The position numbers and the translations under genes are program-made. 64,000 nt of DNA, taken from the NCBI GenBank assembly GCA_025201805.1, contig MU619318.1, positions 88,529-152,528 on the forward strand, in the 5' to 3' direction. The stretch comes from Parasitella parasitica (lineage: Eukaryota > Mucoromycota > Mucoromycetes > Mucorales > Mucoraceae). This document shows, piece by piece, positions 24,222-36,514 of the stretch (its first letter is position 1; each line of letters begins with the position of its first letter). Below the pieces are notes generated by a model. That model saw only the letters and a program-made list of their open reading frames with translations, had not been told where the DNA came from and did not search any database.

Positions 24222-25843
24222 ATGAGCAGACTCTTTCTTTACCTGCTGGTTATAACAGCATTATTCATAACACTGGCGTTTGCCAAAAAGCATAAAGACA
24301 TTGAAAGTGTTCTTTCCGAAGAAGATATAGCTGCTGCTGAAGAGGAAAAGATTACAGCGGATGCTCTTAAAATGGGAGCATTGAGGGTTGGTTCAGACAA
24401 CATCCTTGTGCCTGATGCTTCGGCTGAACACCCCTTGATTATTTCTAATCCAGAAGACCAGCCTTTGTGTAAACCAGATGTGGAGATTCAGCCTTCTCGC
24501 TCAATCAAAACCATGGAAGGCTATGAGGTGCTTGTGCTCACCAATGCTATCAGTAATCCGCGAAAAATGATGATTGACCCAGCCAACCATGTCCTTGTTG
24601 TATCTCCAGAAAACGGCGTGTATTCTATCCGTATGGACAAGTGTGGGAACTCTGATGTGCAGTTAATCGTCAGTAATGCTCAAATGGATCAACCTGTAGC
24701 CCAGGGTATTGCCTTGTTCGACCACAACTTGTTTGTTTCGACTGCCAATTCTGTTTATAAATTCCCATACAGTGATGGCCAGCACTCTCCTGCCGAAAAC
24801 GGTGTCAAGATCTTGACAAACATCAACCCCGAAAATGCAGGCGCCATGCCTGATGTTGCTATCGATCCTTTTGGCCATGCTTTTGTGCCCCGTTCTGTCG
24901 CAGACGTTCACAGTAAACTAGATCCTTCAAAAGCCATCATCAAGAAATTCAACCTCAAACTTATTCCCGAGAACGGTTTTGATTACGATGCAGATGGCGA
25001 AGTGCAGGCCTATGGTACTAATACTCATGGTTCTATGGGCTTCGATGCTCAAGCTCGCTTATGGGGCATTAACGGCATTCCTGCCTCAGAGATTAGGCGT
25101 TCCGATATTAGTGCTGATCACGGTAAGATAGCTTATGCTTATTTCATCAATCTATTAATTGCGCAACCAACTGCCATGAATGCATAGATCTCTCATCAGC
25201 AGGCCTCGCTGAAGAACTCAACTTGTACGAATTTGCAAAGACAAACTTTGGCTTCCCTTACTGTATGACAGAATTTGACCTCAAGGATATTTCCGCTTCA
25301 TCCAAAGGATTGGGTGCTCAATGGGCTCACCCTACATTCATGAACGAATCTGTCTCATTGGATGACTACTGCCAAGTGGAGGCAAACAACATGCGACCAT
25401 CTGTCCCGCTCAAGCCAAACTCAATTGCCACTTCTGTTCATTTTTATATGGGCGAATTTTGTTCAGTTGGCGATTCAACCACTCAAGGTTCATCTGTAGG
25501 CCTTCCATGTAATTGGACTGATACCCCTATATTGGCTAACCATGGCGTAGCTGGCCAATCCGGTGGACATAACGTTGTTCGTCTTCACTTTGATGATTTG
25601 GGCCATAAGCCTCGTTGGGATAAAGATCCTGAAATAATTTTAGAAGAAGCCGAGCCATGCAGTGACAACGGCTGCATCTCTCCATATGGCTTGACTGTTG
25701 ACAAGTATGGCCGCTTATTTGTCAGTAGCGATACGACTAATGAAGTGTTTATTGTCTCGCGCACCTATAATCAGGAGGCAGTGAAGCTATTAACTGACAG
25801 AGCTAACGCTGAAGATGATGAAGGAGGAGAAGAAGAAGAATAG
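24222..25843 (+). CDS. Secreted sorbosone/glucose dehydrogenase-like beta-propeller protein
   Basis: Two exons, 24222-25122 and 25188-25843, about 518 residues. The N-terminus MSRLFLYLLVITALFITLAFA is a clear signal peptide. The body has repeated propeller-blade patterns such as NPRKMMIDPANHVLVVSP, QGIALFDHNLFVSTA, MPDVAIDPFGHAFVP and SPYGLTVDKYGRLFVSS, plus NFGFPYCMTEF and GLGAQWAHP, which resemble fungal L-sorbosone dehydrogenase (PQQ-type propeller) proteins. Cysteines are spread as in a secreted disulphide-bonded protein, and the C-terminus is strongly acidic (DDEGGEEEE). The likely role is extracellular oxidation of a sugar or related substrate; cofactor and substrate are unknown, and a non-catalytic propeller is possible. 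A strong TATA box and short leader suggest high or regulated expression. Confidence 0.75.
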
Positions 25844-25912
25844 TTTTATTTCATAATACTAATAAAAATGAGGGAATACTGAATGTTTGGTTATATTTAC
25901 ATGGAAAACGCT

Positions 25913-27013
25913 TTAATCAAAGATGGGTCTGTAACCTAATCTTCTGCGGCTGTATACTTTGTAGCCAAAGAAGCCGACAATACTTAGAATACCGCCTGTG
26001 ATAATAATGATTGTCAATAACACGACAATTGACCACACGATAGGAAGGCCGAATAGACCTCTTCGAATTGGCAACAAGACGGTATCAATGGCAATGACGC
26101 CTCCACCACCTGACACACGCCCCAGACCAGTAACATGCGCTCTATCATTATCACCACCGTTCTTGACTTCCACAAACAGCTCTCCCTTTTCGTTTTCTCG
26201 TATGGCTACTTTATCGTCATCTGAAAGTAACGTTGAATATTCGCTCTTGTCATGTCGGCTTTTGCTGTTTTCAGACGATAATATCCATCGATCTTGCCAT
26301 GCAGTAGGAATGACATGCAGTTTTGCCACTCTTTCTAGCTGATATTGGTCGCCAAACAGTACGTCTAAATCGACATGCGCAAAGGCCTTGTCGGATGGCG
26401 CTAATACCACCATGTTATCTTGATTGATCTTATCCAGCAAATTTGCCTTTGTTAATATTTGTGTCATTGTGCTGGCCTCGATGCCCACCAGAAGATGCTG
26501 ATTGGAGATTCTTACTTGATTGGGTATTTGGACTTGAGAGATCTTGTGAACTACGCCGTTTGAGACTAACGTGTTTGCGTGTGTAACAATAGCAGCATTC
26601 TCATTCATGCCATTGCCTTCGGGTCTACCGATAACTACGGAACCTGCTTGATTTTGGCTAACACGCAAAGTAGAGTTTGCTAGTGTCGCTACCTCATGCA
26701 CCTGAGATTTGATGTCGTCATAATACAGTAATGACCTTGCAGCATGGTACCTTAATACAGTCTGTAAATCAGACTTGGCTGATGAATGCACCAAATATTT
26801 TGCAACGAGGCCCAAATTCTGAAAGGCTTCATTTGTGGGTACAAACAGCGTCAATCCTCTGGTGTTTTTGATCTCATCTGCTACTCCAGACGCATAGAGT
26901 GTAGCAAGGAACGTTGACAAATCGAGATTGACGACCAATTTTCCAAGAATGTCTCCTGGAAGCAAAAGGGGGTCTGAAATCTGGTATATTATGTCGTCAT
27001 GGATGCCAACTGA

Positions 27014-27050
<37 letters not shown>

Positions 27051-27965
27051 AGCTGCGCACTTTATAGGATACATTTGGAATACTCACTGTTATCTCCAAT
27101 GACTCTAGATTTACCAAATTGGACTGATCGACTAAAAGTAGTAATGCTATTCTCCTTTTCAACATAAACAGACAACCGTTGGTAATTGTCATCAAGATCA
27201 CTTGACTTGAATTGTGATTGGAGCAGCATGTCGTCGATTAGATTTTCTGGGGGCCAAGAACCCTGAACAATATGATAGCGTAGCCAAGACTTTGATACCA
27301 GCGATTGATTCAATTTATCAGGCGGTGGAATCAAGAAGGTATAGTTGAGTTCCTTCTGGTCGATAAAATGGCTCGAGTCATATTTATCAAACAACTCGAC
27401 CATGTGAGTGCCGTTTGAACCATACAAGTATTTTCTCGTGTTGAAGTCTATACCGTTAAACTTGAATGTATCGTCAATTTCATGAATGACTCCATTAGCA
27501 GCAATGATGTCAGTCTTAACAATTGGGATGTCGTTGACTGTGGTTAATTTTTTGTCTTTATCAGCTGCAACCACCAAGGAATCTCCCGATAAAGATTTAT
27601 CTATACAGTGAGTGTGTTGGTTACTATTACTAGAAACTACTCAGCGCAAAGATATAAAAGCAAATCCTTACAAGTCGTTTTTCCTGAATTGAATTCATCA
27701 ATGTAAATTGCTTTGTCGATGATGGCATACTTGAAAAACAGAGACAAATCATCTTTTCCATATTTTGATTCAAGATATGAAGTTTCAATCGTATTGAAAT
27801 TTTCCAGAGGGTTCTCCTTTTTTGATACTATAACTGTAAACGGTCTGTTTTCTCTCAGTAAATCAATGATGTCAGTTGAATTCATGAGGTTAAAAACAGC
27901 CTTGTTTCTATCAATCATAGAATCCCCTATAATTTTTCATGCGTCAAGGTATGACTACATAAAGG

Positions 27966-28038
<73 letters not shown>

Positions 28039-28521
28039 TAACATACCCAATGACATAGGCGGCTGCAATACTCTATCGATAACCTGAATATGTGTCTGGT
28101 TGTTTACTTGGATATCCTTTTCAATAATCTTGGCTTGGTTCACAAAGGTCTTTTTACCATCTTTTGTGATTTTCATGCGTTGACCTGTTTTGCTATCGGG
28201 GCCTAAATAGCCTGGCCTAACATACATTGTTTCCTTGAGTTGTCCATGATAAGTATTGTCGATTATCAAGTCGTTCTTCAGTAAATGGTATAACAGGATT
28301 GAACGATCAATTTCAAATTGGCATTTCTTGAACGCCTCGTTGTCAGGCGCAAATAGAGTTCCAGATTCAAGATTGTTGACAAGCGTTACTAATTCCAAAT
28401 GCTGGATATGATCCAAAAGCGTCTGGAACTTTTCATCTTCGGACAATGCATCAATAATAGTTTTCAAGGCTACTACAGCATTGAATAACAATAAAAAAGG
28501 GAATATAAATGTTTTTAGCAT
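25913..28521 (-). CDS. Multi-fasciclin (FAS1) domain type I membrane protein
   Basis: Four exons, 28521-28047, 27926-27672, 27600-27088 and 27009-25913, about 779 residues. A signal peptide (MLKTFIFPFLLLFNAVVA) is followed by about four FAS1-like modules. Diagnostic segments are LESGTLFAPDNEAFKK, TRGLTLFVPTNEAFQNLG, ANTLVSNGVVHKISQV, NMVVLAPSDKAFAHVDL and GVIHEIDDTFKFN. Near the C-terminus one long transmembrane segment (VWSIVVLLTIIIITGGILSI) precedes a short basic cytosolic tail (YSRRRLGYRPIFD). FAS1 proteins mediate adhesion at the cell surface; yeast has a related vacuolar membrane protein of this layout, so a vacuolar/endosomal site is an alternative. Intron 1 contains a 69-nt homopolymer and intron 3 a (GA)n run. 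Confidence 0.88.
27013..27048. repeat. (GA)n microsatellite in a FAS1-gene intron
   Basis: About 16-17 GA dinucleotides on the plus strand, i.e. a (CT)n pyrimidine tract immediately upstream of the 3' splice acceptor of intron 3 on the gene strand, where it probably serves as the polypyrimidine tract. Confidence 0.85.
27969..28037. repeat. 69-nt poly(T) tract inside FAS1-gene intron 1
   Basis: An unbroken T run on the plus strand (A69 on the gene strand) fills most of the roughly 120-bp first intron. The flanking splice sites (GTATG donor, TTATAG acceptor) remain intact. Confidence 0.9.
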
Positions 28522-28534
28522 GATGTTTAATTAT

Positions 28535-28571
28535 AAGAGAGAGAGAGAGAGAGAGAGAGAAAAAAAAAAAA
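28535..28571. repeat. (GA)n plus A run upstream of the FAS1 gene
   Basis: GA dinucleotides followed by 11 A, 14 to 50 nt upstream of the start codon (leader region). It resembles the GA/poly-A pair in front of the permease. Confidence 0.8.
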
Positions 28572-28591
28572 GGAAAGCGAAAAGGATGGCA

Positions 28592-28599
28592 TTTTTATA
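28592..28599 (-). promoter_or_regulatory. TATA box of the FAS1-domain gene
   Basis: TATAAAAA on the minus strand, 70 nt upstream of the start codon at 28521. Confidence 0.45.
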
Positions 28600-28639
28600 G
28601 CATAAATTCTAGTAGTCACTGTAAAATCAAATCGATTGT

Positions 28640-30125
28640 CTAATGGCATGCGCCAAAGAGAGGTCTGTCAGAAGGGATAAAGCACCAGAGTACCAGCATG
28701 ACAGCGGACATTACAATACAGGCACCAGGCATTATGAGGATACCAAATTTACCTGCAACTTGACCTGTTAAGAAGGGGAATAAAGCAGCACCACCAGCAC
28801 CCAATCTACATGTGCGCTGTTATAAATGCATGGTCAACAAAATTTCACATTTTGGTTACTTACGCAGCCATAAACCCGATGGATGTTGCATGATAACTTC
28901 TAGGGAGCGCTTTTGACGCTAATGAGATGGTGGTTGGAAACATTGGTCCCAGCAATAAGCCTAATGATACAAAAGCTATATATATATATATGTATATGAA
29001 TATAGAAGATAAGATACGTATTATATTAATATCCACGTGTGGTATTGCTGGTGTGCGTCTTACCTGTGGAATCAAGGAGAACATTGGAGGATACAGTCAT
29101 AATGAATAAACCCCCAATAATCATCATAGTAAACAAAGTTATCATTAGCTTTTCGCCAAATCTGCTGGACAAATAGCCCAATAAAATACGGCCACTGGCT
29201 AGACCAGCCCAGTAGCCGGAAACAACATTTGCCATTGCAATGCTATCTCCATGTCTACCTTCTTTCAACCAGGTATAACCCCAACCACCAAGAGTTACTT
29301 CGACACCGACATAAACCAAAATATAAGCTGCGCTGATCAATGTCACCCGATTACAGATGGCCATCTTGGTCAATTCTTTATGATTGACCTTGACGCTGTC
29401 TTGCTGCTCGTCTTCTGATTCCTCCTTGATTTCTTCCAGATTGACCTTACAGAAGCCAAACGCCATCATTGCAATGTTGAGGATAGCTACGAATGTCAAA
29501 AAGATGTACATTCCCTTCCAGCTGATGTTGTGTTTCAGTAACAACGAGGCTACTAATGGAGATATCATAGCACCAACGCCATACAAGGCTAAATAGAAGA
29601 TATTAATAAAGGCAAATTTGAATAAATGGCCAGCTTACCGTGCAAAACATTCAACATCAGGGTTGCAAGGGGTACATTTGCGGTATACACATTCATACCG
29701 GCGTCCAAAACAGCCATTCCAGCGCCTACAAATGGCATGGTACATGCCATGACGGGGAAGGGGAATCCCATGGACAGGACGATGAATGAAAACAGCATGA
29801 GGGTAGCACCAAAGTAGAGTGTATTTAGCTGGCCAATTTTATGTACAATGTAGCCGTTTAGGCCTGCGCTGATAAAGAAGCCAAACGCAGAACACAAAAA
29901 TAGCAAGGAAATTGTTTCGTTGGAGATGGCATAGTATTCCTTTAGCCTAGGAATGATCGTACCAAGACTTCCATCATTTAACCCTGCTACAATGCTGATG
30001 AAAAATGCTGAAGCTAATGGCCTGGCATAAGGCTTTAAATCTTTCAAGGTTTCTTGTTTTATTTGCTGCCTGTCTTGCTGCAATAAAGGCTGGTTTTCTT
30101 GATTTGATGATGATTGATCCGTCAT
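28640..30125 (-). CDS. MFS transporter (Bsc6/fucose-permease-like subgroup)
   Basis: Four exons, 30125-29639, 29588-29064, 28975-28864 and 28805-28640, about 429 residues. A short polar N-terminus (MTDQSSSNQENQPLLQQD) leads into about 12 hydrophobic helices: AFFISIVAGLNDGSLGTIIP (the GxNDG-type motif of this subgroup), LLFLCSAFGFFISAGLNGYI, GAGMAVLDAGMNVYTANV, SPLVASLLLKHNISWKGMYI, the central acidic loop EEIKEESEDEQQD, SGYWAGLASGRILLGYLSSR and the final MPGACIVMSAVMLVLW. The layout matches the fungal MFS family that includes yeast Bsc6 and sugar/metabolite symporters. Substrate unknown. Its neighbour is the co-oriented FAS1 gene, but 119 bp separate them and no operon logic applies in this eukaryote. 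Confidence 0.88.
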
Positions 30126-31028
30126 ATTTTTTTACTTGAAAAAAAAAAAAAAATATGAAAGAGATGCGATTAGAGCTTAAATAATTATAGAAGAAAGAAA
30201 AAGGACAAATGAAAAGCAAACAAATTTTAGACTAAAAGGCCGCGCATCTTACAGAAAGTAGCAGCAAATTAGGGACAAAGCGGGTAAATGCCGAGAGATG
30301 GATTTTCACATCCTCAAATCTTGAGACTTGGTCATTACCAAGCTTGTGCAGAATCTAAAAAAAAAAAAAAAAAATTACTCTGCATCACAAGTTTTCTTGC
30401 GACTGTATCGCACAACCATCAATTACACACTAGAGTACAAATGAATATCTAGCTATACATGTACAGCATTTTGTTTATGAATTAGATAAACCTCTTCTTG
30501 GTCATGCTGGTATCTTGTAATTGCAAAAAATATATACATTGTGCTCTGAAATATGTGTTACCGTCAATTCCTTCGTTCTTTATGGCCACAGGGGCAATAG
30601 AGGTCGGCAAACTGCACAAACAAATCCGTAAGACGTCAAGTTGGCACAATATTTGCAACCCCTGAACTGAGTTGATCTGTCCACTGTTCTGCTTCTGTGT
30701 AACCGGAATGAAGCCAAGTATTCATCACATATTTGATTTTTGAAAAGAAATTGCGAGGTCCTGATTATATCGCTTTTGACGTCTCATTCGAGTAGCTCCT
30801 CTAATACAGATAATGGGAATGTCTCTCAAACTAGTGGAAATCAATTGACATCTATCATACAACGACTCAACACACAAAACATTTTTTAGACGCCCCTATT
30901 CCATAGCAGTTGATTATTTATAAGTAAGTTATCCATCGAAAACTGGAGAGAATCATACAAAATATATTATACATCGAAAAACTATAAATAAACAAGTTAT
31001 GTTAGCACATATTGTATGAATTGCTATG
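30126..31028. other. Intergenic region between MFS gene and NSE2
   Basis: About 0.9 kb. It has A runs just upstream of the MFS start (30138-30153) and at 30357-30374. No supported ORF. Confidence 0.4.
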
Positions 31029-32010
31029 TCAACCACAAGTTACCTCCGTTGTGTCGGGTTCATCCATTCTTTGTTTAGCTCTCGCAACTCTGTCAGCCAT
31101 GACAGGGTCATCCTTTAAATCAATTCTAGCAACAGTTCTGCTACAACCAGGAATAGGACAAGGAATCGCATGAGAATGTGAAGGGAATAACGAATAAATG
31201 GCTTTCTTTGAGTAAGTGTGTTTGCATTTGTTACTAGAGATGAAAAGACATGAATAATTGTTGAAATAAATTTACGGTTTTTATACCTTGTAACTGGTTC
31301 ATCAAGCCAAACTGTTGTAATTGGACATTTGAGTGAAATTCTGGTAGGGCCCATCACTATATCATCGTCGTCGTTACTACTGACAAGGCTAGGCATCATT
31401 TCTTCAGGATGATTAACATTCTATCTAATGCATTAGCTGCTGCTATATACTGACAACGTAATGTACTAACCCAAATTTGCTGTTTAAACGCAAGGTACTT
31501 TTGGTTTGAATTAATTCTCGCTTCATCATCAACAGCTTCGTTAGCCAGTGTTTGTTGTATTTTCTCGTAATACGCTATGGGATCAGTCTAAATTGATATT
31601 TAGTCGATGAGAACAGTCTAATTGCTTGAAATGCACAGGGAAGCTTACTATCTTTTCGCCATTATTGATGCGCTGTTTCAGCAAATTCAACGTTTTGTTT
31701 CCCAAGTCCAGTCTATGCTCAAAATTTACAAATTGTTTAAAAGTGCCATCTAATGTGGATACCTCAATGAAACAAGTTAATGAGCTAGTCCTGTCATTGC
31801 AAAATATGGCATACTCACTTTATCAGGCTGGTTAGCTTCCTCACGTCCTTGAGCTGCTAATGTGATGGAATTTTGAGCTTCTTGAATCAAGTAATAGACA
31901 TCATTTACATCATTTGCCAAAGAAGGTTTGAAGTTCGTGCTTGGATCCAAGGCGAATCTATCTTGGATATTTTGAAGCGTTTGTTCTACAGATGTTTGTT
32001 CTACAGACAT
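31029..32010 (-). CDS. NSE2: SMC5/6 complex SUMO E3 ligase Nse2/Mms21
   Basis: Five exons, 32010-31819, 31762-31649, 31587-31471, 31420-31287 and 31233-31029, about 253 residues. The N-terminal half is helical (VNDVYYLIQEAQNSITLAAQ, EHRLDLGNKTLNLLKQR), as expected for the Smc5-binding part. The C-terminal SP-RING begins ISLKCPITTVWLDEPV and contains the zinc ligands CKH in NKCKHTYSKKAI and the Cys pair in IPCPIPGCSR, then ARIDLKDDPVMADRVAR. The spacing is that of Mms21/Nse2 rather than PIAS (no SAP or PINIT). It sumoylates proteins in recombinational repair. The final codons after DEPDTTE read through a possible GTAACT donor, so the extreme C-terminus could differ. Confidence 0.9.
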
Positions 32011-32816
32011 ATTCCAACAAATTTGTTAGCAAAGAAACTGCACAGCTAATTTTTTCATCGAGTCCAAACACTGCCGCGGTTGTTACCATCTGACTGGTTT
32101 TTCTGCAATTTTATGGTTAACAGCACATGCGATCAAGTTGTCCTTGCAACGGCAGACTTAAAAAGAAGCAGGAGTAGATATTGTCTGGCACCATCCACGA
32201 GCGGTTTATTATCTAGTTTATCAAGGGAGAGATGGGAATTGGATAAGAGAGACCACTAGATGAATTTGAAGCACTCTTATTAAAAAGCTCTATTCATGTA
32301 AACCATAAAAATTCCCCCCCCCCCTTCTCATTGTTTAAAAGCGATATTTGCTATAATCTGCTCTAATATCTTTGCAAACCACTAAGCGATAGAAATACAA
32401 CCTTCACCCAAAATATTGTTCTTTTGCACCATTTTACAACATATCAGAGCTTCATTTGAACCCCAAACCTCATGTTAAATTTTCAGTTTTCATCTTTAGG
32501 ACAACCTTCGGGGTCATTTGCAAATACGGACTTGAGGTCCATGAAATACATACATCCTAACACTACGGTATTGGTGAGTGGTAGATTAACGTTTGCTATG
32601 TTTTTTAATTTCTCATATCTATGTTCGCTCTCGATATTTTGACAATCTACTTGACAATAAAATGAACTAGACAACAGCTCGCGAAGAAAGTAACATGGAG
32701 GCTATTTTGAAATGTCAAGGCAGGTTTACTTGTCTTTTATTTATAGTACATTTTAATTATTTCTTTATAATTAGATAGTAGTGGTATTATATTGTAATGT
32801 ATTTTATCGAGTGTCT
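32011..32816. other. Intergenic region upstream of NSE2, downstream of the DGK gene
   Basis: About 0.8 kb with a C10 run near 32315-32324 and no credible ORF. A 63-codon minus-strand frame (32483-32674) lacks coding character and is not called. Confidence 0.4.
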
Positions 32817-34725
32817 TTAGAGAGTACTATTGGCGTTGTCAGCTTTATAGTCAAGTTCGTCTTTAACTAATCTACCCTGATTTTCCTCATCATTTCTTCC
32901 CAGAGTCCAAATTTGAGCAAACCGGTTAAAGCTAATGCTCTTGGGATTACTGATTTCATAGAATTCACCATCACACATGACACACATGATGTTTTTCTTT
33001 TCATACTTGTGTCTGAACATATCTTTTACAAAAGCCTTTGCTTTAACCCATGCAGAATTGCTATCGACTTTATCCACTTTCTTCATGTGATGTTCAGGTT
33101 CACGAAAATTGATCTCAAAGGGTGAATCAAACTGACCGATACGGGAAACGTGGTTACGAAAATTGGCAAGTTTTTTCAAATAACTAGTCATATTCTCTAG
33201 ACTCATTACTTCAAGTCTGCCATCATTAGCTCGCTGAGGTTTCCAGTTATTAGGATCACAAGGGCCAGAACGGTTCAACACTGACTCCAAACCAGATTCA
33301 GCTTCTCCCCATAAATCGACCTCTCTCCCCCTATAAAACCGTGGTTAATGTCTATATAATAATGCATCGTACTACTACTATACGACTTACCAAATATGGG
33401 GAATATTTTGGATCACCAAATCAATAGGGTCTTTACTGATCTCTGGCAAGTTGGATACGGTCCTATTTTTGGCCTTTTTTTCCTCAGGAGTTGGCCAATC
33501 AAGCAGTTTTTCTCCGTTTTGAGTAAAACTCTTGATGAAATGCGTTAGATCGGGAAATCTCCTCCAAAAGACCCACTTGGAACTCTCATGAGCATATATC
33601 ATCATATTCATTAGCCTATTTCCAGCACGGTGAGCTTCAAACCCACTACCAACAAAGCCTTGCACTCCTATCGACATGTAGTTGCTCATTTTCCTGACCA
33701 TGTCGTGTTTATTTTCGCTTTTAGGTTCTTTCACTTCGGCTACGTCATGACCATCTTTTCTTTCTTTCGGACCAGCTTCACGCACATATCCAGAGGGATA
33801 CGATGACATTTTGATCTGCCAGATATCTAATCGAGCAGCCTCTGATTTTTCCAGCCTCTCAGCAATCAATTCTTCAAGATTTTGTAGTTTTGATCCGAGA
33901 ATGTTTTTATCGGGTATTGTGCGACCCCATCCTAAAACCTGACTAAAGTCATTGCCAGTGCCAAAGGGGATACCTGTTGAGAAGAAATTTAGCATTACTT
34001 GTAACGAAATAGCGAGACAATGACCTACATGAGAAAAATACAAGGTCCAGATCGATTTTATGCGTCACCAGTAGCTCAAATACACTCATGACGGTTCCAT
34101 CGCCACCAGCGCTCCAGACATGAATTTGCCTGGTTTGCACAGCATTTGATAAAATACCTTTTTCAGAGCTATTGGCAGACAAAGTGCTCTTATTTTCAGA
34201 CGTATTCTGGGGTTCGAGTGGTGGTAATTGGCCGAAATTCAACTTTGCTTCGACCAACTGGATGTTCTTTACACCGTTCATACGATCCTCATCGTCCAAA
34301 ATATTGTGCACTTCCACTTGAACTTGAGGAAACTTGCGAAGGCGGAAATGCTGTATAGGCAGGTTGATCAGATCGCTGCCCTTTCGGTCGCCGCTCAATG
34401 GATTCACAAAGATGAACAAGTAAATGCTGGGTCTCCCTTCTGTAACTGTGTCATCCAGTTTGACAGAATTGTGAATTTTGCCCTCGGTAACATATGCTGA
34501 GGGCCTTTTGTCTGGGTCGGCGTTATTATCTTTCTCTATTGACGGAGGAGGGGTATCGAGCGCCTCATTAGCAGAAGCAATTGGAGTGGGGCTGCTGTTT
34601 CGTTCCGCAAAATCCTGGCCTGGACCGTTTGATTAGCTTCGTTCATGCTTACATGACCGATGATTATTACCTAGTATGGGTTTATCTTTATGATGATCTC
34701 CAGCTTCTTGATTTGCTGGCAGCAT
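32817..34725 (-). CDS. Diacylglycerol kinase
   Basis: Four exons, 34725-34671, 34619-34029, 33973-33391 and 33330-32817, about 580 residues. A roughly 90-residue disordered head precedes the catalytic domain: FIFVNPLSGDRKG, the nucleotide-binding loop SAGGDGTVMSVFELL, and CIPFGTGNDFSQVLGWGR rebuilt across intron 2. The accessory domain follows with MSIGVQGFVGSGFEAHR and, after intron 3, WGREVDLWG and MCVMCDGEFYEISNPKS. It converts diacylglycerol to phosphatidic acid, terminating PKC-type signalling and feeding lipid synthesis. No C1 domain is seen. The proposed ATG is 8 nt from an assembly gap, so the real N-terminus, possibly with more domains, may be missing. Confidence 0.92.
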
Positions 34726-34732
34726 GTTGTCC

Positions 34733-34747
34733 NNNNNNNNNNNNNNN
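34733..34747. other. Assembly gap (15 N)
   Basis: Fifteen undetermined bases followed by an A10 run. Such gaps often mark a collapsed homopolymer; the DGK gene 5' end abuts it. Confidence 0.99.
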
Positions 34748-34994
34748 AAAAAAAAAAGGAAAAACGACTAAACCACAATCTATTTACCATGTCTTATTTA
34801 TAGGCGCATAAAAGTTTTATGCCAAATATAGGCAGCCATGATGTAATAATGATTTTTTTTTTCGAGTAGACATATTATACTATTTGGTCTCCTTTATGTA
34901 AGAAAACACAGGAGAATGACATTTTATTTGGTAATATTGACCTTATTTAGCGACAAATTTCTTTATCGAGCAACAGTAAACATAGCGATCATGC

Positions 34995-35762
34995 TTATTT
35001 GGTATTATCCATGCTCGATGTAAGTGATGCAATCGATTCACGGCGTTCCTTTTGATGCGATGGCGGTTCAGCTTTTGTTATTATGACAGTACAAGGGCTG
35101 TTATGTACGACATAATCACTAACGCTGCCCAGCAAAGTTCTACAGGATTTCTAGCTGTGTAAATAGACATCAGGTGTCTTTTTCATACCAACGCAACAAA
35201 CCTTTTGATTGTGCCCATCTTCCTTGCTCCCATCAAGACTACGTCAGACTTGATTTCTTTGGCCTTTCGCAAGATCTCGGCCTTGGGATCTCCAACCATA
35301 GAGATAGCCTTGCATGCGACCTTGATTTTTATTACATCAGGGAAACGCATTCGCTGTCGATGGATATATAACAACATCCTACCTTTCTTCTGCTGAGTTC
35401 TTCTGCAAAGACTCTCAATAAATGATGGCTTTCTGTCCTTCTCTCTTCGCTTACATCATCTACATATCCTGTAGAGTTAATATAAGGAGCGACAGGTATA
35501 TCCATTTGACGAACATGGACTAGAACCACCTAGAGACTCACGATAAATAATGCCGTCATTACTCGCTTTCTTGATCACTTACTAAATCTTTCTTTGGTGC
35601 GATAAAATTATCGAGAGCCCAGTGAAATGTAGTATCTGCAGAATCTGGGTCTAGGCAGATAAGAACCACACGAGTCAACTCGGGACTTTCATCAGAAGTG
35701 CCAGCATATGTTTGTACGAGTGTGTCAGTTTTTTTGAGGGTTAGATCTTCGGTATTGGACAT
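34995..35762 (-). CDS. Universal stress protein (UspA-domain)
   Basis: Four exons, 35762-35583, 35529-35383, 35320-35202 and 35139-34995, about 196 residues. A single Usp fold: strand 1 VVLICLDPDSADTTFHWALD, VVLVHVRQM, the LLRVFAEELSRRK helix, the ISMVGDPKAEILRKAKE segment, the strand VVLMGARKMGTIKR, and after the last intron the nucleotide-loop-like LLGSVSDYVVHNSPCTVIIT. This matches the G-2x-G-9x-G(S/T) pattern of ATP-binding Usp proteins. In fungi these are small cytosolic stress-linked proteins of unclear biochemical role. Start chosen at MSNTEDLTLKKTD; the upstream extension in the same frame is leader. The exon-3 acceptor is AAG, slightly unusual. Confidence 0.9.
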
Positions 35763-36514
35763 GATTATTATGAGGAAGAGAAGAAAAGAAGACGATAGAC
35801 TAAAATTTTCTGGTAAAATATGCAAACGTTGAAAAAATGGGTTGATTTTTTTTTCAAGACATTTTGCATGAATTCGGATGCACTCCACACTGCAACATGG
35901 GTTACATCATACTTGAATCTGTTATTTCTTACTTACAAAGCCACTCCAACGCACATGCACATGTCTTTGCGTAGACTTGAGTGTATATAGATGCAGCAAG
36001 GATCTGTTCAATTCAAAAAGTCGACTTTCATCCATTTGGGATCAGGTAATGAATGGCGGCAGGGCAAGCCCAGGGTATTATATCATATATGGACGATATA
36101 TCGTTCACGCTCAGCAACAATGTGCCAAGTGCGAAGTTATACTAATAATTACATTACATTACTGTAAAAATCCTCCCCCCCCCTCATCCCCGCCCATCAA
36201 GTGCCAGGATCAAACAGATTACAGTTTCCAGTTTCAGATGGGGCTTTTCCTAAACATAGGATCACAATGGCTGCGTATTAGCAATTAAATCAATTAATGC
36301 ATATAAATTGACATGGCTTCATTGTCATCTCACAATCATCAAGCGGGCATGTTCATCCGGGGCAACGATGCTATTCATCCCTCTCTCTCGCTCCCAGTCA
36401 CGAGAGATGACTGTCTGGAGGATTGCAAAATGAATGAGACCCTCCCCGAATGTCTAAAATCTCTTCGACTCAAGTGGAAACACCCCAGTCTATGGCTTTT
36501 TGTTGTTAATCATC
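35763..36514. other. Divergent intergenic region, Usp versus SAP gene
   Basis: About 0.75 kb. It contains a C-rich tract at about 36174-36194 (C10 plus CCCC blocks). Frames here (35977-36288, 36313-36525) show no recognisable protein. Confidence 0.4.
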
